Assembly: GCA_016901395.1 (NCBI GenBank)
Contig: JAEAMQ010000036.1
Span: forward strand, 124,001-188,000
Length of the DNA stretch: 64,000 nucleotides
Direction of reading: 5' to 3'
Origin: Prevotella sp.
Lineage (GTDB): Bacteria > Bacteroidota > Bacteroidia > Bacteroidales > Bacteroidaceae
The position numbers and the translations under genes were made by a program. The notes below the pieces were generated by a model. That model saw nothing but the letters and a program-made list of their open reading frames with translations, searched no databases and had not been told where the DNA came from. This document shows, one piece after another, positions 36,423 through 47,300 of the stretch (positions within the stretch are counted from its first letter, which is position 1; each line of letters starts with the position of its first letter).

Positions 36423-36974
36423 TTACTTCCACATTCCCAAATATTTGAAACGGAAGTTCTTGCCTTTAGCCGATGGGAACTGACTACGTCCGTCCACCCG
36501 ACCACGCAGATGGTCTACAATGCGGTTGTAGCAGTCCTGTCCGGATGTAGCCTTGCAACGGGCCACAAACTTGGTGTCGCGGTACTCGTGCTTGCCCGTC
36601 GAGGGTATCATCACCACGCGCTTGAAATCAAGTTCACCCTCATACCAGCCCTCACGAATTTCAGCCAAGTGCATCATCACATTGTCAGGCATGCCCCGGT
36701 GGTCCTGACCACCTGCCGGCATGGGGTTGCGAAGTCCCTTCTTCTGCTTGAAGTCGAGCATCGTGGCGGCTACAGTCTTAATAATAATAAAATAGACGTG
36801 GGCACGAACCTTATAGCGCTTAGGGAAAAACACATCGCTGGCTGCATAGTCACGCACATCAGCCTCCAGATCCGGAGTAACATCAATATCTTGAATAGAA
36901 CGCAGGAAATCAATAGCCTCGTCTACATTAGAGACAAGAATCTCATTATCAAAATATCTTAAATATAAATTCAT
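36423..36974 (-). CDS. Conserved protein of unknown function downstream of tRNAs
   Basis: 183 residues, soluble, no signal peptide, basic C-terminal half. It opens MNLYLRYFDNEILVSNVDEAIDFLRSIQ, and a later stretch reads RVVMIPSTGKHEYRDTKFVARCKATSGQDCYNRIVDHLRGRV. I do not recognise the family with confidence. ATG 36974 is used; codons upstream read through the tRNA-Gly gene and are spurious. Only 28 bases separate the start from the tRNA-Gly 3' end and no -7 box fits there, so it is probably transcribed as the tail of the tRNA operon. Confidence 0.7.
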   Translation of the reverse strand: MNLYLRYFDNEILVSNVDEAIDFLRSIQDIDVTPDLEADVRDYAASDVFFPKRYKVRAHVYFIIIKTVAATMLDFKQKKGLRNPMPAGGQDHRGMPDNVMMHLAEIREGWYEGELDFKRVVMIPSTGKHEYRDTKFVARCKATSGQDCYNRIVDHLRGRVDGRSQFPSAKGKNFRFKYLGMWK

Positions 36975-37002
36975 GAAAAGTGATGTTTCTCTTATACAAA
37001 AG

Positions 37003-37075
<73 letters not shown>

Positions 37076-37096
37076 ACGGGAAATAAAAAATACAAG

Positions 37097-37180
37097 TGAA
37101 GAGGAGGAGACTCGAACTCCCACGACACAATCGTCACTACCCCCTCAAAGTAGCGCGTCTACCAATTCCGCCACCTCTCC
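37097..37180 (-). tRNA. tRNA-Leu (GAG)
   Basis: 84 bases with a long variable arm (class II). Acceptor GGAGAGG/CCTCTTC, anticodon stem CTACT/GGTAG around TTGAGGG, giving anticodon GAG. No encoded CCA. Confidence 0.93.
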
Positions 37181-37205
37181 AACATGTAAACATCTGAATA
37201 AATAG

Positions 37206-37287
37206 TGCCCAGAACAGGACTCGAACCTGCACGTTGTGAAACACACGCACCTGAAACGTGCGCGTCTACCAATTCCGCCACCTGGGC
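37206..37287 (-). tRNA. tRNA-Leu (CAG)
   Basis: 82 bases, class II. Acceptor GCCCAGG/TCTGGGC, anticodon stem CACGT/GCGTG around TTCAGGT, giving CAG. No encoded CCA. Confidence 0.93.
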
Positions 37288-37326
37288 ATTACGAAGTTCC
37301 CGACTTCTATGGATTTATTCAAGATG

Positions 37327-37402
<76 letters not shown>

Positions 37403-37443
37403 AACAAACTCTTTTAACAGAGGCACTTCTCTAAATGCGGTTG

Positions 37444-37474
37444 CAAAGGTACAACATTTTTCTGAACTCGCAAA
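37444..37474 (-). promoter_or_regulatory. Promoter of the tRNA operon
   Basis: Minus strand: -33 TTTG (37471-37474) and -7 TACCTTTG (37444-37451) at the ideal 19-base spacing. This is among the best matches to the Bacteroidota consensus in the window. Confidence 0.8.
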
Positions 37475-38252
37475 TTTTTCTTTCGATTTTTTCAATTATT
37501 TTTTTCGGACATCTGTGTCTGTTTCGCAGGGTCTGCCTTTCAAACCATTGGGTGTCACACGATTAACTGAAACCGAAACCGTCTTTAGATATGATTACAA
37601 AATCGTGCACCCAATATCCGGCAATGACTCTTTTATATATATCGTATGATGTCTGCAGGCAATGGAAAAGGTGGCATGCTGTATCCTCAGCACCCGATTC
37701 GCACCCTCACTAATGACCGATTAGGGAAACATCAAAGGGAAAATTAAAAATTATGGGACTTCTCCGATACAATTATCAGGTTGATTCCGAGTCGTACAGA
37801 CATCAAGAGTTTGGATGACTGAATGGGAATTGAGCCAAACATTCTGTTAAAATTATTCTGAAAAAACAGGCGGTTGGTGAAAGGGTGAAATAGAGAAACA
37901 AATCTATATAAACCAGGGTTTGAAGGGAACTTCTTCAGCAAAAAATCATGTCATTCTGGAGAATACATAGTAATCGCAGTGCCATTACTATCTAATCGTC
38001 ATGCGATTTGGGTCTTATGGCACTGCGAAAAAGGCCCTTTTTCTGCACAATTAGGTACTAAAAAGCTGCCATCAGAATATCAAAGATATATAAACAGCTG
38101 GTTATCAGTACCTTCAAAATTCGTCATTTCGAGCGTATTTCGTACTGAGGATTTTTTATTTTGAAATACGGTCGTCTCGTGAGACTTATTTTCAAATAAT
38201 TTCATCAGCATTTATTGGCCTCACTGATTCACTAATAAGAACGTATATAATC
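37475..38252. other. Non-coding gap upstream of the tRNA operon
   Basis: About 780 bases without a supportable gene. Two short open frames (65 and 61 codons) have no promoter and atypical composition. The structured part is the 22-base phased array at 37959-38068. Confidence 0.6.
37959..38068. repeat. 22-base phased palindromic array, locus D (about 5 units)
   Basis: Units at 37959 (partly decayed, ...TAGTAATCGCAGT), 37981 (CATTACTATCTAATCG), 38003 (GCGATTTGGGTCTTATGG), 38025 (GAAAAAGGCCCTTTTTC) and 38047 (AATTAGGTACTAAAAAG), all 22 bases apart. The 38025 unit has an unrelated GGCC-centred perfect palindrome in the same phase, so phasing and dyad symmetry are kept while sequence is not. Confidence 0.7.
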
Positions 38253-38294
38253 AAAAAAATGCTCCAATCTTCCGTCATAGGAAGGTCGGAGCAT
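38253..38294 (-). terminator. Terminator of the nqr operon
   Basis: Read on the minus strand, ATGCTCCGACCTTCC pairs with GGAAGATTGGAGCAT (one mismatch region) and runs into TTTTTTT, 30 bases after the nqrF stop. Confidence 0.85.
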
Positions 38295-38324
38295 CAAATC
38301 GTTAGGTATGACTACCCGAGTGTC

Positions 38325-39590
38325 TTATCCGAAGTTATCAAACATGATGCTCTCCTGATCTACACCGAGAGAATCAAGATAATCGGTAACGGTCTTAATC
38401 AACATAGGTGGTCCGCAAAGATAGTATTCACAATCTTCAGGAGCCTCATGGTCTTTCAGATAGGTGTCGCGGATGCAGTTCACGGCAAAACCGGCATAGT
38501 ATTTCACGCCAGCTTCATCGGCTTTCGGGTCCGGACGGTCGAGCGAGAGATGGAAATGGAAGTTGGGGAACTCACGCTCCAGCTCCCAGAAGTCCTCCAG
38601 GAAGAAAGCCTCCACCAAGGCTCGGGCACCATAGAAGAAGTGCATCTCACGGTCGGTGGTGTGCAGGGTCTTGGTCATGTGCATGATCTGCGCACGCAAC
38701 GGAGCCATACCGGCACCTCCACCAATCCATATCATCTCCTTCTTGGAATCAAAATGGGGATGGAAATCGCCGTAGGGGCCACTCATCATTACCTTGTCAC
38801 CGGGTTTGAGGCTGAAGATGTAAGAGGAGCCAATACCCGTCGGAACGTTCTGGAAGCCCACCTGTGGACGGGGCAAGAACGGTGTGGTGGCGATACGCAC
38901 GGTGAGCGTGATGATGTCGCCCTCGGCCGGATAGTTGGCCATTGAGTAGGCACGCACGGTCTGCTCGGGGTTGTTGGCCTTCAGGGAGAGGAGGTTGAAC
39001 GTCTTCCATGCACCAATGTATTCATCGCCGATGAGGCTCTTGTCGAAGTCCTTGTCGTAGTCGATGCAGTCGTACTGCGGGATGGTGATCTGCGCATACG
39101 AACCCGGCACGAAGTCCATGTGCTCGCCCGGAGGCAGGGCCACCTTGAACTCCTTGATAAACGACGACACGTTGTTGTTGGAGATGACGGTGCACTCCCA
39201 CTCCTTCACACCGAGAATAGACTCATCTATCTTGATACTGAAATCGCCCTTTACCTTGGTCTGGCATCCAAGACGCCAGTGATCCTTGATCTGTTTGCGG
39301 GAGAAATGACTCTTCTCGGAGTCGAGGATCTCGCCACCGCCCTGAAGAACCTGACATTTGCACTGGCCGCAACTGGCCTTGCCACCACAGGCTGAAGGCA
39401 GATAGATGCCGTTGGCATTGAGCGTAGACATCAGGCTGTCGCCCTGCGGGACTTCTAACTTTTTGTCATCGTTGATGGTAATGGTCACATTGCCACTGGG
39501 GCTAAGAAACTTCTTGGCCACCAACAGAATGATAACGAGGAGGAGTATAACGATGAGAAATACTCCGACACTACTTAATATAAAGTTCAT
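38325..39590 (-). CDS. nqrF: Na+-translocating NADH:quinone reductase subunit F
   Basis: NADH-oxidising entry subunit of Na+-NQR. 421 residues: one N-terminal membrane segment (VGVFLIVILLLVIILLVAKKF), a 2Fe-2S ferredoxin domain (SACGGKASCGQCKC plus a later Cys in GCQTKV), an FAD domain (RAYSMANYP) and an NADH domain (IGGGAGMAPLRAQI; YLCGPPMLIKTV). It is the last gene of the operon, 12 bases after nqrE. Confidence 0.97.
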   Translation of the reverse strand: MNFILSSVGVFLIVILLLVIILLVAKKFLSPSGNVTITINDDKKLEVPQGDSLMSTLNANGIYLPSACGGKASCGQCKCQVLQGGGEILDSEKSHFSRKQIKDHWRLGCQTKVKGDFSIKIDESILGVKEWECTVISNNNVSSFIKEFKVALPPGEHMDFVPGSYAQITIPQYDCIDYDKDFDKSLIGDEYIGAWKTFNLLSLKANNPEQTVRAYSMANYPAEGDIITLTVRIATTPFLPRPQVGFQNVPTGIGSSYIFSLKPGDKVMMSGPYGDFHPHFDSKKEMIWIGGGAGMAPLRAQIMHMTKTLHTTDREMHFFYGARALVEAFFLEDFWELEREFPNFHFHLSLDRPDPKADEAGVKYYAGFAVNCIRDTYLKDHEAPEDCEYYLCGPPMLIKTVTDYLDSLGVDQESIMFDNFG

Positions 39591-39602
39591 ATTGCTGTAA
39601 TT

Positions 39603-40211
39603 CTATATTTTAAGTCCGGAGAAACACATCATAGCCATAGCCATGAGGCCTACCGTGATAAAAGTAATTCCAAGGCCCTGGAGGGGTTTGGGCACATCGC
39701 TATACTGCATTTTCTCGCGGATGGCACCCATCGAGGTGATGGCCAACATCCACCCAAGGCCGGAGCCGAAGGCGTAGACAATGGCGTCCCACACGCTGCC
39801 GATATACTGACTGCTGGCCGGATCCATGTTGATACGCTGCTGCATAAAGAGCGAGGCACCCATGATGGCACAGTTCACGGCAATCAGAGGCAGGAAGATA
39901 CCCAGCGAGGAGTAGAGCGAGGGAGAATAGCTTTCGACCACCATCTCTACGATCTGGGTCATGCCTGCGATGACAGCGATGAAGAGAATGAAACTCAGGT
40001 AGGACAGGCCGAGCGGGTCGAGCACGCGCGTCTGCAGCAGATAGTCGACGGGAACCGTCACGACAAGCACGAAGGTAACGGCTGCTCCCAAGCCTACAGA
40101 GGTCTTTACATTCTTGGAAACGGCCAGAAAAGAGCACATGCCAAGAAAGAAAGCAAATATCATGTTGTCCACAAAGATGGACCTGAAGAATAGACTAATC
40201 AGATGTTCCAT
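39603..40211 (-). CDS. nqrE: Na+-NQR subunit E
   Basis: 202 residues with six membrane segments. Contains the paired Cys motifs [15 protein letters not shown] and [16 protein letters not shown], which hold an intramembrane iron centre together with NqrD. It is homologous to RnfA at 627-1229. It starts 2 bases after the nqrD stop. Confidence 0.96.
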   Translation of the reverse strand: MEHLISLFFRSIFVDNMIFAFFLGMCSFLAVSKNVKTSVGLGAAVTFVLVVTVPVDYLLQTRVLDPLGLSYLSFILFIAVIAGMTQIVEMVVESYSPSLYSSLGIFLPLIAVNCAIMGASLFMQQRINMDPASSQYIGSVWDAIVYAFGSGLGWMLAITSMGAIREKMQYSDVPKPLQGLGITFITVGLMAMAMMCFSGLKI

Positions 40212-40213
40212 AA

Positions 40214-40846
40214 TTATTTATTTTCCTCTTCTTTATAAAAAAACGCACGATGAACCCAGATGACACAGCCGACAAGAATCAGAGCCATGGCGGGCATGGT
40301 CATCATACCATTATTAATATAGCCTGCCTGATAGAAGCTGTCGGGGATGATCTGGAAGCCAAGAAGTGAGCCACGGCCTAAGAACTCGCGGAAGAAGCCC
40401 ACCGTAACCAATATCATGGCATAGCCAAGTCCGTTGCCGATACCATCGAGGAAGCTCGGCCAAGGCTTGTTCATCATGGCAAAAGCCTCCAGACGACCCA
40501 TCAGAATACAGTTGGTAATAATCAGACCGACATACACCGAAAGCTGAACACTCACGTCATAGGAGTAGGCCTTGAGCACCTGGCTGACGATAGTTACCAG
40601 CGCAGCCACCACAACCAACTGCACGATGATGCGGATACGGACAGGAATGGTATTGCGAATCAATGAGATAATCACATTGGAGAACGCTGTAATCACGGTC
40701 ACGGCGAGGCCCATCACGATAGAAGGCTTCAGCTGTGAGGTGACAGCCAAGGCAGAACAGATACCGAGCACCTGAACCATGATGGGGTTGTCAAGGTTTA
40801 AAGGCTTGCCCAGCACTTCTCTATTTTGTTTTGAAAATAATGCCAT
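40214..40846 (-). CDS. nqrD: Na+-NQR subunit D
   Basis: 210 residues with six membrane segments and motifs [20 protein letters not shown] and [18 protein letters not shown]. It is homologous to RnfE at the window start. It starts 5 bases after the nqrC stop and partners NqrE in the membrane core. Confidence 0.96.
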   Translation of the reverse strand: MALFSKQNREVLGKPLNLDNPIMVQVLGICSALAVTSQLKPSIVMGLAVTVITAFSNVIISLIRNTIPVRIRIIVQLVVVAALVTIVSQVLKAYSYDVSVQLSVYVGLIITNCILMGRLEAFAMMNKPWPSFLDGIGNGLGYAMILVTVGFFREFLGRGSLLGFQIIPDSFYQAGYINNGMMTMPAMALILVGCVIWVHRAFFYKEEENK

Positions 40847-40851
40847 AATCT

Positions 40852-41553
40852 TTATTTGCCATTTAAAAATTTAAGATACTTGCCAAGACATTCCTTGAAC
40901 ATATCGGTCACTCCGTTGGAGGTGAGGGTGGCTCCGGTAACAGCATCCACCTGGGTAGAAGGGTCATCAATCTTCTTCAGCACCGACAAGGCAATCTGAG
41001 TCCTGTCGTCTCCTTTGAAGATTTTCTTGCCCTGGAACTTCTCCTGCCATGCCCGGTTGTCCTTGATTTCGGCTCCCAGACCGGCGGTCTCACTCTCATG
41101 ATTGAAGTATGCACCGAAGATGGAGGTGCGGTCGTCGTTCACAGCGATATATCCGCTGATGGGACCCCACAAGCCCATGCCATAAACGGGAATGACATAC
41201 TTGGTGCTTCCATCTACCTTGCATACATAAAGTGCCAGCCGTCCGGCCTTATAGTCAGCAGAATTAAGCTTAAATCCAGCTACAGTACCGCCCTGAGCAC
41301 CAGGTTCAACGACCTTGCCACTTTCATCAAGTACCTCATCTGCAACAACAACTTCCTTGTATTTAGCAGCAGCGGCCTTGTCATCAAGTCCACGGATATT
41401 GAGAGAATAAAGTATCTGTTTCTGCTTGTCAAGCGCCACATTGATGTCCTGCGTAGGCTTCAGAGCCTGAAAGACAAATGCGAGCAGGAAAGCAACGACC
41501 ACTACCAAGATAGCAGAGTAGATGATCGTATATGTATTTGAATTTGTTTTCAT
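40852..41553 (-). CDS. nqrC: Na+-NQR subunit C
   Basis: 233 residues: one N-terminal membrane segment (TIIYSAILVVVVAFLLAFVF) and a periplasmic FMN-binding domain. FMN is attached through a Thr in the motif DAVTGATLTSNGV. This covalent flavin passes electrons towards NqrB. It starts 26 bases after nqrB. Confidence 0.96.
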   Translation of the reverse strand: MKTNSNTYTIIYSAILVVVVAFLLAFVFQALKPTQDINVALDKQKQILYSLNIRGLDDKAAAAKYKEVVVADEVLDESGKVVEPGAQGGTVAGFKLNSADYKAGRLALYVCKVDGSTKYVIPVYGMGLWGPISGYIAVNDDRTSIFGAYFNHESETAGLGAEIKDNRAWQEKFQGKKIFKGDDRTQIALSVLKKIDDPSTQVDAVTGATLTSNGVTDMFKECLGKYLKFLNGK

Positions 41554-41579
41554 GCCTGTTATTTCTTGCGATAATGTCC

Positions 41580-42740
41580 TTATTTCTTAGTAACACGCTT
41601 GGCACGTTTCGAGATGTTCGACTCCACCACGCAGTAATCGATGAGCGGTGCGAACATGTTTCCAAAGAAGATGGCCAGCATCATGCCCTCGGGGAAACCG
41701 GGATTCATCACGCGTACGATCAGGGCCATAGCTCCGATGAAGAAACCATAGATGTATTTGCCGGTCTCCGTACGTGCAGCTGTCACGGGGTCTGTAGCCA
41801 TAAACACGGCTCCGAAGCAGAAACCGCCCAGCACGATATGCTCATACCAGGGAATGGGAGTCTGGCCGGTGACAGAGAAAAGCAATGCCATGACGATGCC
41901 TCCGACAAACACGCTCAGCATGGTTTTCCAACTGGCGATACCCGTCCACAGCAGGATGATGGCACCAATGGCTATGGCAATGACAGAGGTTTCACCGATA
42001 GAACCGGGGATGAAGCCCAAAATCATGTCGCTCAAACTGGCGTGTGGCATGATGTTCTGTGAGAGTTCGCCGAGCGGAGTGGCTGCGGTGAAGGTGTCGG
42101 GAAGGGTATATCCCAGTCCGAAGATAGGATCCTGACTCACCCAAACCGTGTCGCCGGTCATCTGGCTGGGGTAGGAAAAGAACAGGAACATACGTGCGGC
42201 GATGGCCACATTGAAGATATTCATACCCGTTCCGCCAAATATTTCCTTAGCGAAAATCACCGCGAAAGCAATGGCAATGACCAGAATCCACAGCGGAGTG
42301 TCAACTGGAATAATCAGGGGAATGAGGATACCGGAAACCAAATAGCCCTCCTGAATTTCCTCTTTCTTCCATTGTGCCCAGGCAAACTCTATGCCCAGAC
42401 CGACGATATAGCTCACGAGGATCTTAGGAAGAACAGCCAGAAATCCATAGAAGAACATGGCCCAGAAGCTGGTTTCGGCCAACTTGCCGGCAGCAAGGGC
42501 ATTCTGATAACCCACATTATACATACCAAAGAGCATCGCGGGAATCAGTGAGATAACCACAAAGCTCATGATACGCTTCGAATCGATGGCATCGTGGATG
42601 CTTGTTCCCGATGTCGAAGTCGTGTTTGGCACAAACAGGAAGGTTTCGAATCCATCGAAAACACTATGAAAAGCGTGGAGCTTGCCACCCTCTTCAAAGT
42701 GAGGTTTGATGCCGTTTATATATTTCTTTAATGCATTCAT
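41580..42740 (-). CDS. nqrB: Na+-NQR subunit B
   Basis: 386 residues with about ten membrane segments, the largest membrane subunit and likely Na+ channel. The covalent FMN motif reads DTFTAATPLGE; the Thr in TAATP is the expected attachment site. It starts 41 bases after nqrA. Confidence 0.96.
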   Translation of the reverse strand: MNALKKYINGIKPHFEEGGKLHAFHSVFDGFETFLFVPNTTSTSGTSIHDAIDSKRIMSFVVISLIPAMLFGMYNVGYQNALAAGKLAETSFWAMFFYGFLAVLPKILVSYIVGLGIEFAWAQWKKEEIQEGYLVSGILIPLIIPVDTPLWILVIAIAFAVIFAKEIFGGTGMNIFNVAIAARMFLFFSYPSQMTGDTVWVSQDPIFGLGYTLPDTFTAATPLGELSQNIMPHASLSDMILGFIPGSIGETSVIAIAIGAIILLWTGIASWKTMLSVFVGGIVMALLFSVTGQTPIPWYEHIVLGGFCFGAVFMATDPVTAARTETGKYIYGFFIGAMALIVRVMNPGFPEGMMLAIFFGNMFAPLIDYCVVESNISKRAKRVTKK

Positions 42741-42781
42741 TGTTGCAATTTAAATCGTTTATATGCTATTGTCTACACCTC

Positions 42782-44134
42782 TTAAGCGTTCTCTTTTCTC
42801 AGAATGTCGAGACCTTCTCTGACAATCTTTTGGAGAGGAAGTTTGGAGGAGTCTACAAACTCGGCAAGAGCGAAGTCTTCAGGGCTCACCTCATAGATAC
42901 CCAACTGTTCCTGTTTGTCGATATCGCCTGCGATAATCGATTTCACAAGATACTCAGCATAGATGTCCATAGGGAACACTTTGTCGTATTCTCCACTCAT
43001 GATAATATGACGTTCACCACCTTTGATACGGGCATCAAGGTCGTATTCGTGCTTCTTGCCCATGATCCAAGACAGATAACTGCGTGAAACGGAGAAGTCG
43101 TTGGTGCGGGGAAGGATCCATCCCAGCATCTCGTCCTTGTCGTCTCCCTCGGGGATAACGGTCACCTCAGAGGTGTGTGCACCCAGAAAACCATTCAGAT
43201 TTGATACGATTCCGGTCAGCGGATTGCCGTTGATGATACGGATATGGTCGGTCTTGACCAGCTTTCCCGACAGGATATCTGCCAGCGGAGTGCCTACAAG
43301 CACCTCGGTATAGGCCGGATCCGTCACCTGACTTCCTGCCAGGGCGATGGTGCGACGAAGGTCGACGTTGCCCGTAAGGAACAGTCGGCCGATAAAAATA
43401 ACAGCTGTAGGCTCCACCGTCCATACCGTTTCTCCCTTGCTGATAGGAGCGATATGGTTTACCTGAACACCTACATTGCCAGCCGGACAAGGTCCGTCAA
43501 ACACAACAACCTCTGCATCTTTCACACCAGTCAAGGCTGCAGCCGACTGCTTGGAGCCGATGCCCAAGGTCACTGGAGCAATGCGAGAGAGAGCTGTGAT
43601 ACCGGTTTGGAATGCCTCTTCGTTACCTGAAAGTTCAAATTCGAAATCTGCCGACAACGGCATGTCTCTTAAAGCTGAAACAAAAATACCCTCCGGAGTG
43701 GTGTCGGGAGTGGTAGACACGGCGTAAGGAAGCTGATTGATATAACCGAAAAGTCCGGCATCGAGCAAAGACTGCTTCACGGCCTCTGCATCTAACGCAC
43801 GGACTTCTTTCTTGCCAAAATCATAACTTTCCTGCTGGTCATCCGCCTGAACCTTCACGCAGAGCACTTTTCTGCGGTCGCCTCTAAGCACTTCGGTCAC
43901 TGTTCCGCTGACGGGAGACGCAAACTTCACCTCCGGATGAGCCTTGTTTACAAACAATGCCTCGCCCGCAAGCACATGGTCGCCCTCTTTGACAACAACC
44001 TTAGGAGTTACACCAACGAAATTTTCTGGCATTAAGCCGTACACATTCGAGACCTGTGTCGCTGTTTTCTTTTCTCTGGCTTTTCCCTTCAAATTAATCT
44101 CTAAGCCCTTTCGCAACTTAATTACATTTGCCAT
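42782..44134 (-). CDS. nqrA: Na+-NQR subunit A
   Basis: 450 residues, cytosolic and peripheral, beginning MANVIKLRKGLEINLKGKA, which fixes the start at 44134; the 29 in-frame codons upstream cover the leader and promoter. It contains the barrel-sandwich PKVVVKEGDHVLAGEALF segment that resembles RnfC. NqrA contacts quinone and NqrB. It is the first gene of the six-gene operon. Confidence 0.96.
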   Translation of the reverse strand: MANVIKLRKGLEINLKGKAREKKTATQVSNVYGLMPENFVGVTPKVVVKEGDHVLAGEALFVNKAHPEVKFASPVSGTVTEVLRGDRRKVLCVKVQADDQQESYDFGKKEVRALDAEAVKQSLLDAGLFGYINQLPYAVSTTPDTTPEGIFVSALRDMPLSADFEFELSGNEEAFQTGITALSRIAPVTLGIGSKQSAAALTGVKDAEVVVFDGPCPAGNVGVQVNHIAPISKGETVWTVEPTAVIFIGRLFLTGNVDLRRTIALAGSQVTDPAYTEVLVGTPLADILSGKLVKTDHIRIINGNPLTGIVSNLNGFLGAHTSEVTVIPEGDDKDEMLGWILPRTNDFSVSRSYLSWIMGKKHEYDLDARIKGGERHIIMSGEYDKVFPMDIYAEYLVKSIIAGDIDKQEQLGIYEVSPEDFALAEFVDSSKLPLQKIVREGLDILRKENA

Positions 44135-44218
44135 AGAAAACACATAATTGTAAATTGATAAAATATATTTAGTAAAATAACTACGATAAATCACGCTTAT
44201 TAGCTCTATTAGCCGGTG

Positions 44219-44296
44219 CAAATATACTCAAAAATAACCTAAATGAGATAAAAAAAACAGTATTATTTCTGTTTTGCATTTATTTTTTTAATTTTG
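44219..44296. promoter_or_regulatory. Divergent promoters of nqrA and tamB
   Basis: A minus-strand -7 box TATATTTG (44219-44226) serves nqrABCDEF with a leader of about 75 bases. A plus-strand -7 box TAATTTTG (44289-44296) serves tamB with a short leader. -33 elements are not clear for either. Confidence 0.6.
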
Positions 44297-44325
44297 CAGA
44301 TGGATTGAAAACGATAATTCACTAT

Positions 44326-47300
44326 ATGAATGTGTTGGTATGGACCATTGTCGGTCTATATCTGACCACTGCCCTCCTTATCAACATTCCTGTTGTACAG
44401 TCGTTTATAGGTTCCCAAGTGGCCCTGGCGCTTTCACAGAAATTGAACACTAAGGTAGGGTTGGGGCGTGTAGATCTCGGCCTGCTCAATCGTATCATCA
44501 TTGATGATGTGAGGTTGTCTGACCAAAAAAACAAGGAACTTCTGCGCGCATCGCGCCTTTCAGCCAAGTTTGATTATCTTGAATTGCTGAAGGGAAACAT
44601 CTCCATTTCCTCCGCTCAGCTCTTTGGAATGAAGGCTAATCTCTACAAGGAGACGGCCGATTCCAAACCCAATTTCCAATTTATCCTCGACTCTTTGGCT
44701 TCGAAGGACACCACACAGCATAAGCCTCTCAACATCGAACTGAAGAGTTTGATCATCCGTCATGGTGAGTTGAGCTACCATCAGCTTGATATTCCTAAGC
44801 GTCCGCAGTTCGATTTTCACCACCTGCACATACGCAATCTGAGTTCACACCTCCTTCTGAATACCCTCCGCGACGACTCCATCAACCTCTATGTGAAGCG
44901 ATTGTCCATGCAGGAAGAGTCGGGTATTGATGTGAAATCACTGACTTTCAAATTGATTTCCAACAACAAGGGTGCTGAATTGAAAAACTTTGAGCTTCTG
45001 TTACCATCCTCCCAGTTGCGTTTGGGTGACATCAAAGCCTCTTATTCACTTAAGAACAAGAAAATCAATCCCGCTTCCATACGTTATGATGGGAGTATTC
45101 TTTCATCTATTATAAATCCAAGAGACATAGCATCTTTTGCCCCACTGCTCAAGAAATTCAACCGACCCATACTCCTACAATCATCATTTTCCGGAACGTC
45201 CAACAGCCTGCAGCTACATGCTTTCGAGGTCTCGGTGCCTCATTTGGGAAAAAATATGACATTGTCTTCACCCTCCGACATTCGTATTTCGGTCGAGGGC
45301 TATATCAATTCATGGGATAAAACGCCCATCTGGTCGGCCAATATCCGCAACCTTTTGGTAGACAATGCCGGCATGGAGATGCTTGCCGGCGATATCCCCG
45401 AGGTGGTGGAGCGGATGAAATACTTCAGTTATCGGGGCCGGGCCAATGGTTATGGCAAAAACATCAGCACCCGCGGTGTGCTCAAATCGGGCACAGGCAA
45501 CGCAGACGTAACCTTCGATCTCCATGACAAGAACTTCACCGGGCACGTGAAAACCGATGGATTCAACCTCAGTCAGTTGCTCAACAATGATAAATTTGGG
45601 CAGTTGGCAACCAACATCAACCTTGCCGGCAACCTCCGACAGAAGTATTATCAGGCCAAGGGCACTGTCTCCAGAATCGATTATAACGGCTACAGTTACC
45701 ACAACGTAGTGGTCGACGGCAGCTTCGACCACGGCTTGATGAGTGGCAAGATGAACGTCAATGACCCCAATCTGATAGCTGATATCAATGGTGCCCTGAA
45801 CACCAACAAGGCCCATTCGGCAGCCCACCTCACTGCAAACGTCAGTCATTTCAATCCCTCGGCGCTGAAACTTCTCGAAAAGCAGTTGGGCAATGCCACC
45901 TATAGTGCCAACATTGTTGCATCGTTCACGGGCAACAGTCTCAACAGCGCGATGGGAAATCTCTCTGTTACACAACTGAGAAAGAAGACCTCCGAGGGCG
46001 AATATGCCCTCGACTCGCTGCTTCTCAAGGCCGGAAACAACCAGCAGGGACACTATCTCACGCTGCACAGCGACTTCGCCCAAGCACAGGTGACCGGAAA
46101 GTTTGACTATAAAACGCTGGTGCAATCATTGAAAAACGCCATCGTCAGAAAACTTCCAAGCATCCAACAGCTCACGCCCATCAAGTATCGACGCACACCA
46201 GCCAACGACTTCTCGGTGCAAGCCACCGTCAACCGCACCGACTGGCTGCGGGAATTTTTCGGCATTTCCGTCGAATTACCTGAGCCAATGCGACTTTCCG
46301 GCAGCATGAGTCATGGGTCTGAAGATATCGAAGCCAACATCTTCGCACCAAAGATTATCTACAATGGCAATCACTACAAAGATGTCTCAATAGTCGTCAG
46401 TTCTCCCAATAACGACCTGAATGCAGACATCAGTGTCGTGAAGATTGGCAAAAACGGTATCGGTGCGGAGTATCGTCTGGAAGCTTCGGCCACCGACGAC
46501 CGTCTGATTTCCGTCTTCTCTTTAGACAATCACGCCCGACAAAAACGGCTCATGGGCAGGTTGAACTCCACCATACAGTTCAGCCGCAACAACAATGGTG
46601 TGAGCGAAGCGCGCATGACCGTTTCCCCATCGCAGATAAGCGTCGGCGACAGCACATTTACCATTCATCCTTCAAGCGTTACTTACAGTAAGAATCACTT
46701 GGAATTCAACGACTTCCTTATCACAAGTGGCAGTCAGCACATCAGCATCAATGGCGTGACAACAAAAGATTCCTCCGACTCTCTATTGGTAGACCTCAAC
46801 CACGTGAATGTGAACTATATCCTCAACTTGGTCAACTTCCATGCCGTGGAGTTCAGCGGACATGCCTCCGGGCGTGCCTACGTGTCCCATCTCTTTGGGC
46901 AACCCGAGGCTCGCGGCAGACTCCAAGTGGATGATTTCCGGTTTCAGAACGGACGCATGGGCACGCTCTATGCCAAGGTAGACTGGAACAGGGCGCAGGA
47001 AGAAATAGATATTGACGCACAGGCGATAGACACCATGCTCGTTGGCGACATACTGCCGAAACTTCGTACAACAACCATCAGTGGCTATGTCTCGCCCAAA
47101 CGCAACTACATCGACCTTGGCATCACAGCCAAAAACTCACGCGGAGAGTTTGTCGAGAGCTTCTGTTCAAGCTTCATGGACCATACAGATCTGACTGCTA
47201 ATGGCAAGGTACGGGTTTGGGGAGACTTGAAAGACATCAACCTCACGGGCGAACTTGTAGTGAATGGAAAGATGGGAATCACCCCGCTCAACACCCAGTA

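Noticed and set aside
37206..37287. Reading this tRNA as Glu (UUC) from a shifted anticodon stem
   Set aside because: The length, long variable arm and the CACGT/GCGTG stem around TTCAGGT give a class II tRNA-Leu (CAG).
37744..38164. Two short open frames (65 and 61 codons) in the gap before the tRNA operon
   Set aside because: No promoter, no recognisable motif, and one runs into the 22-base palindromic array.
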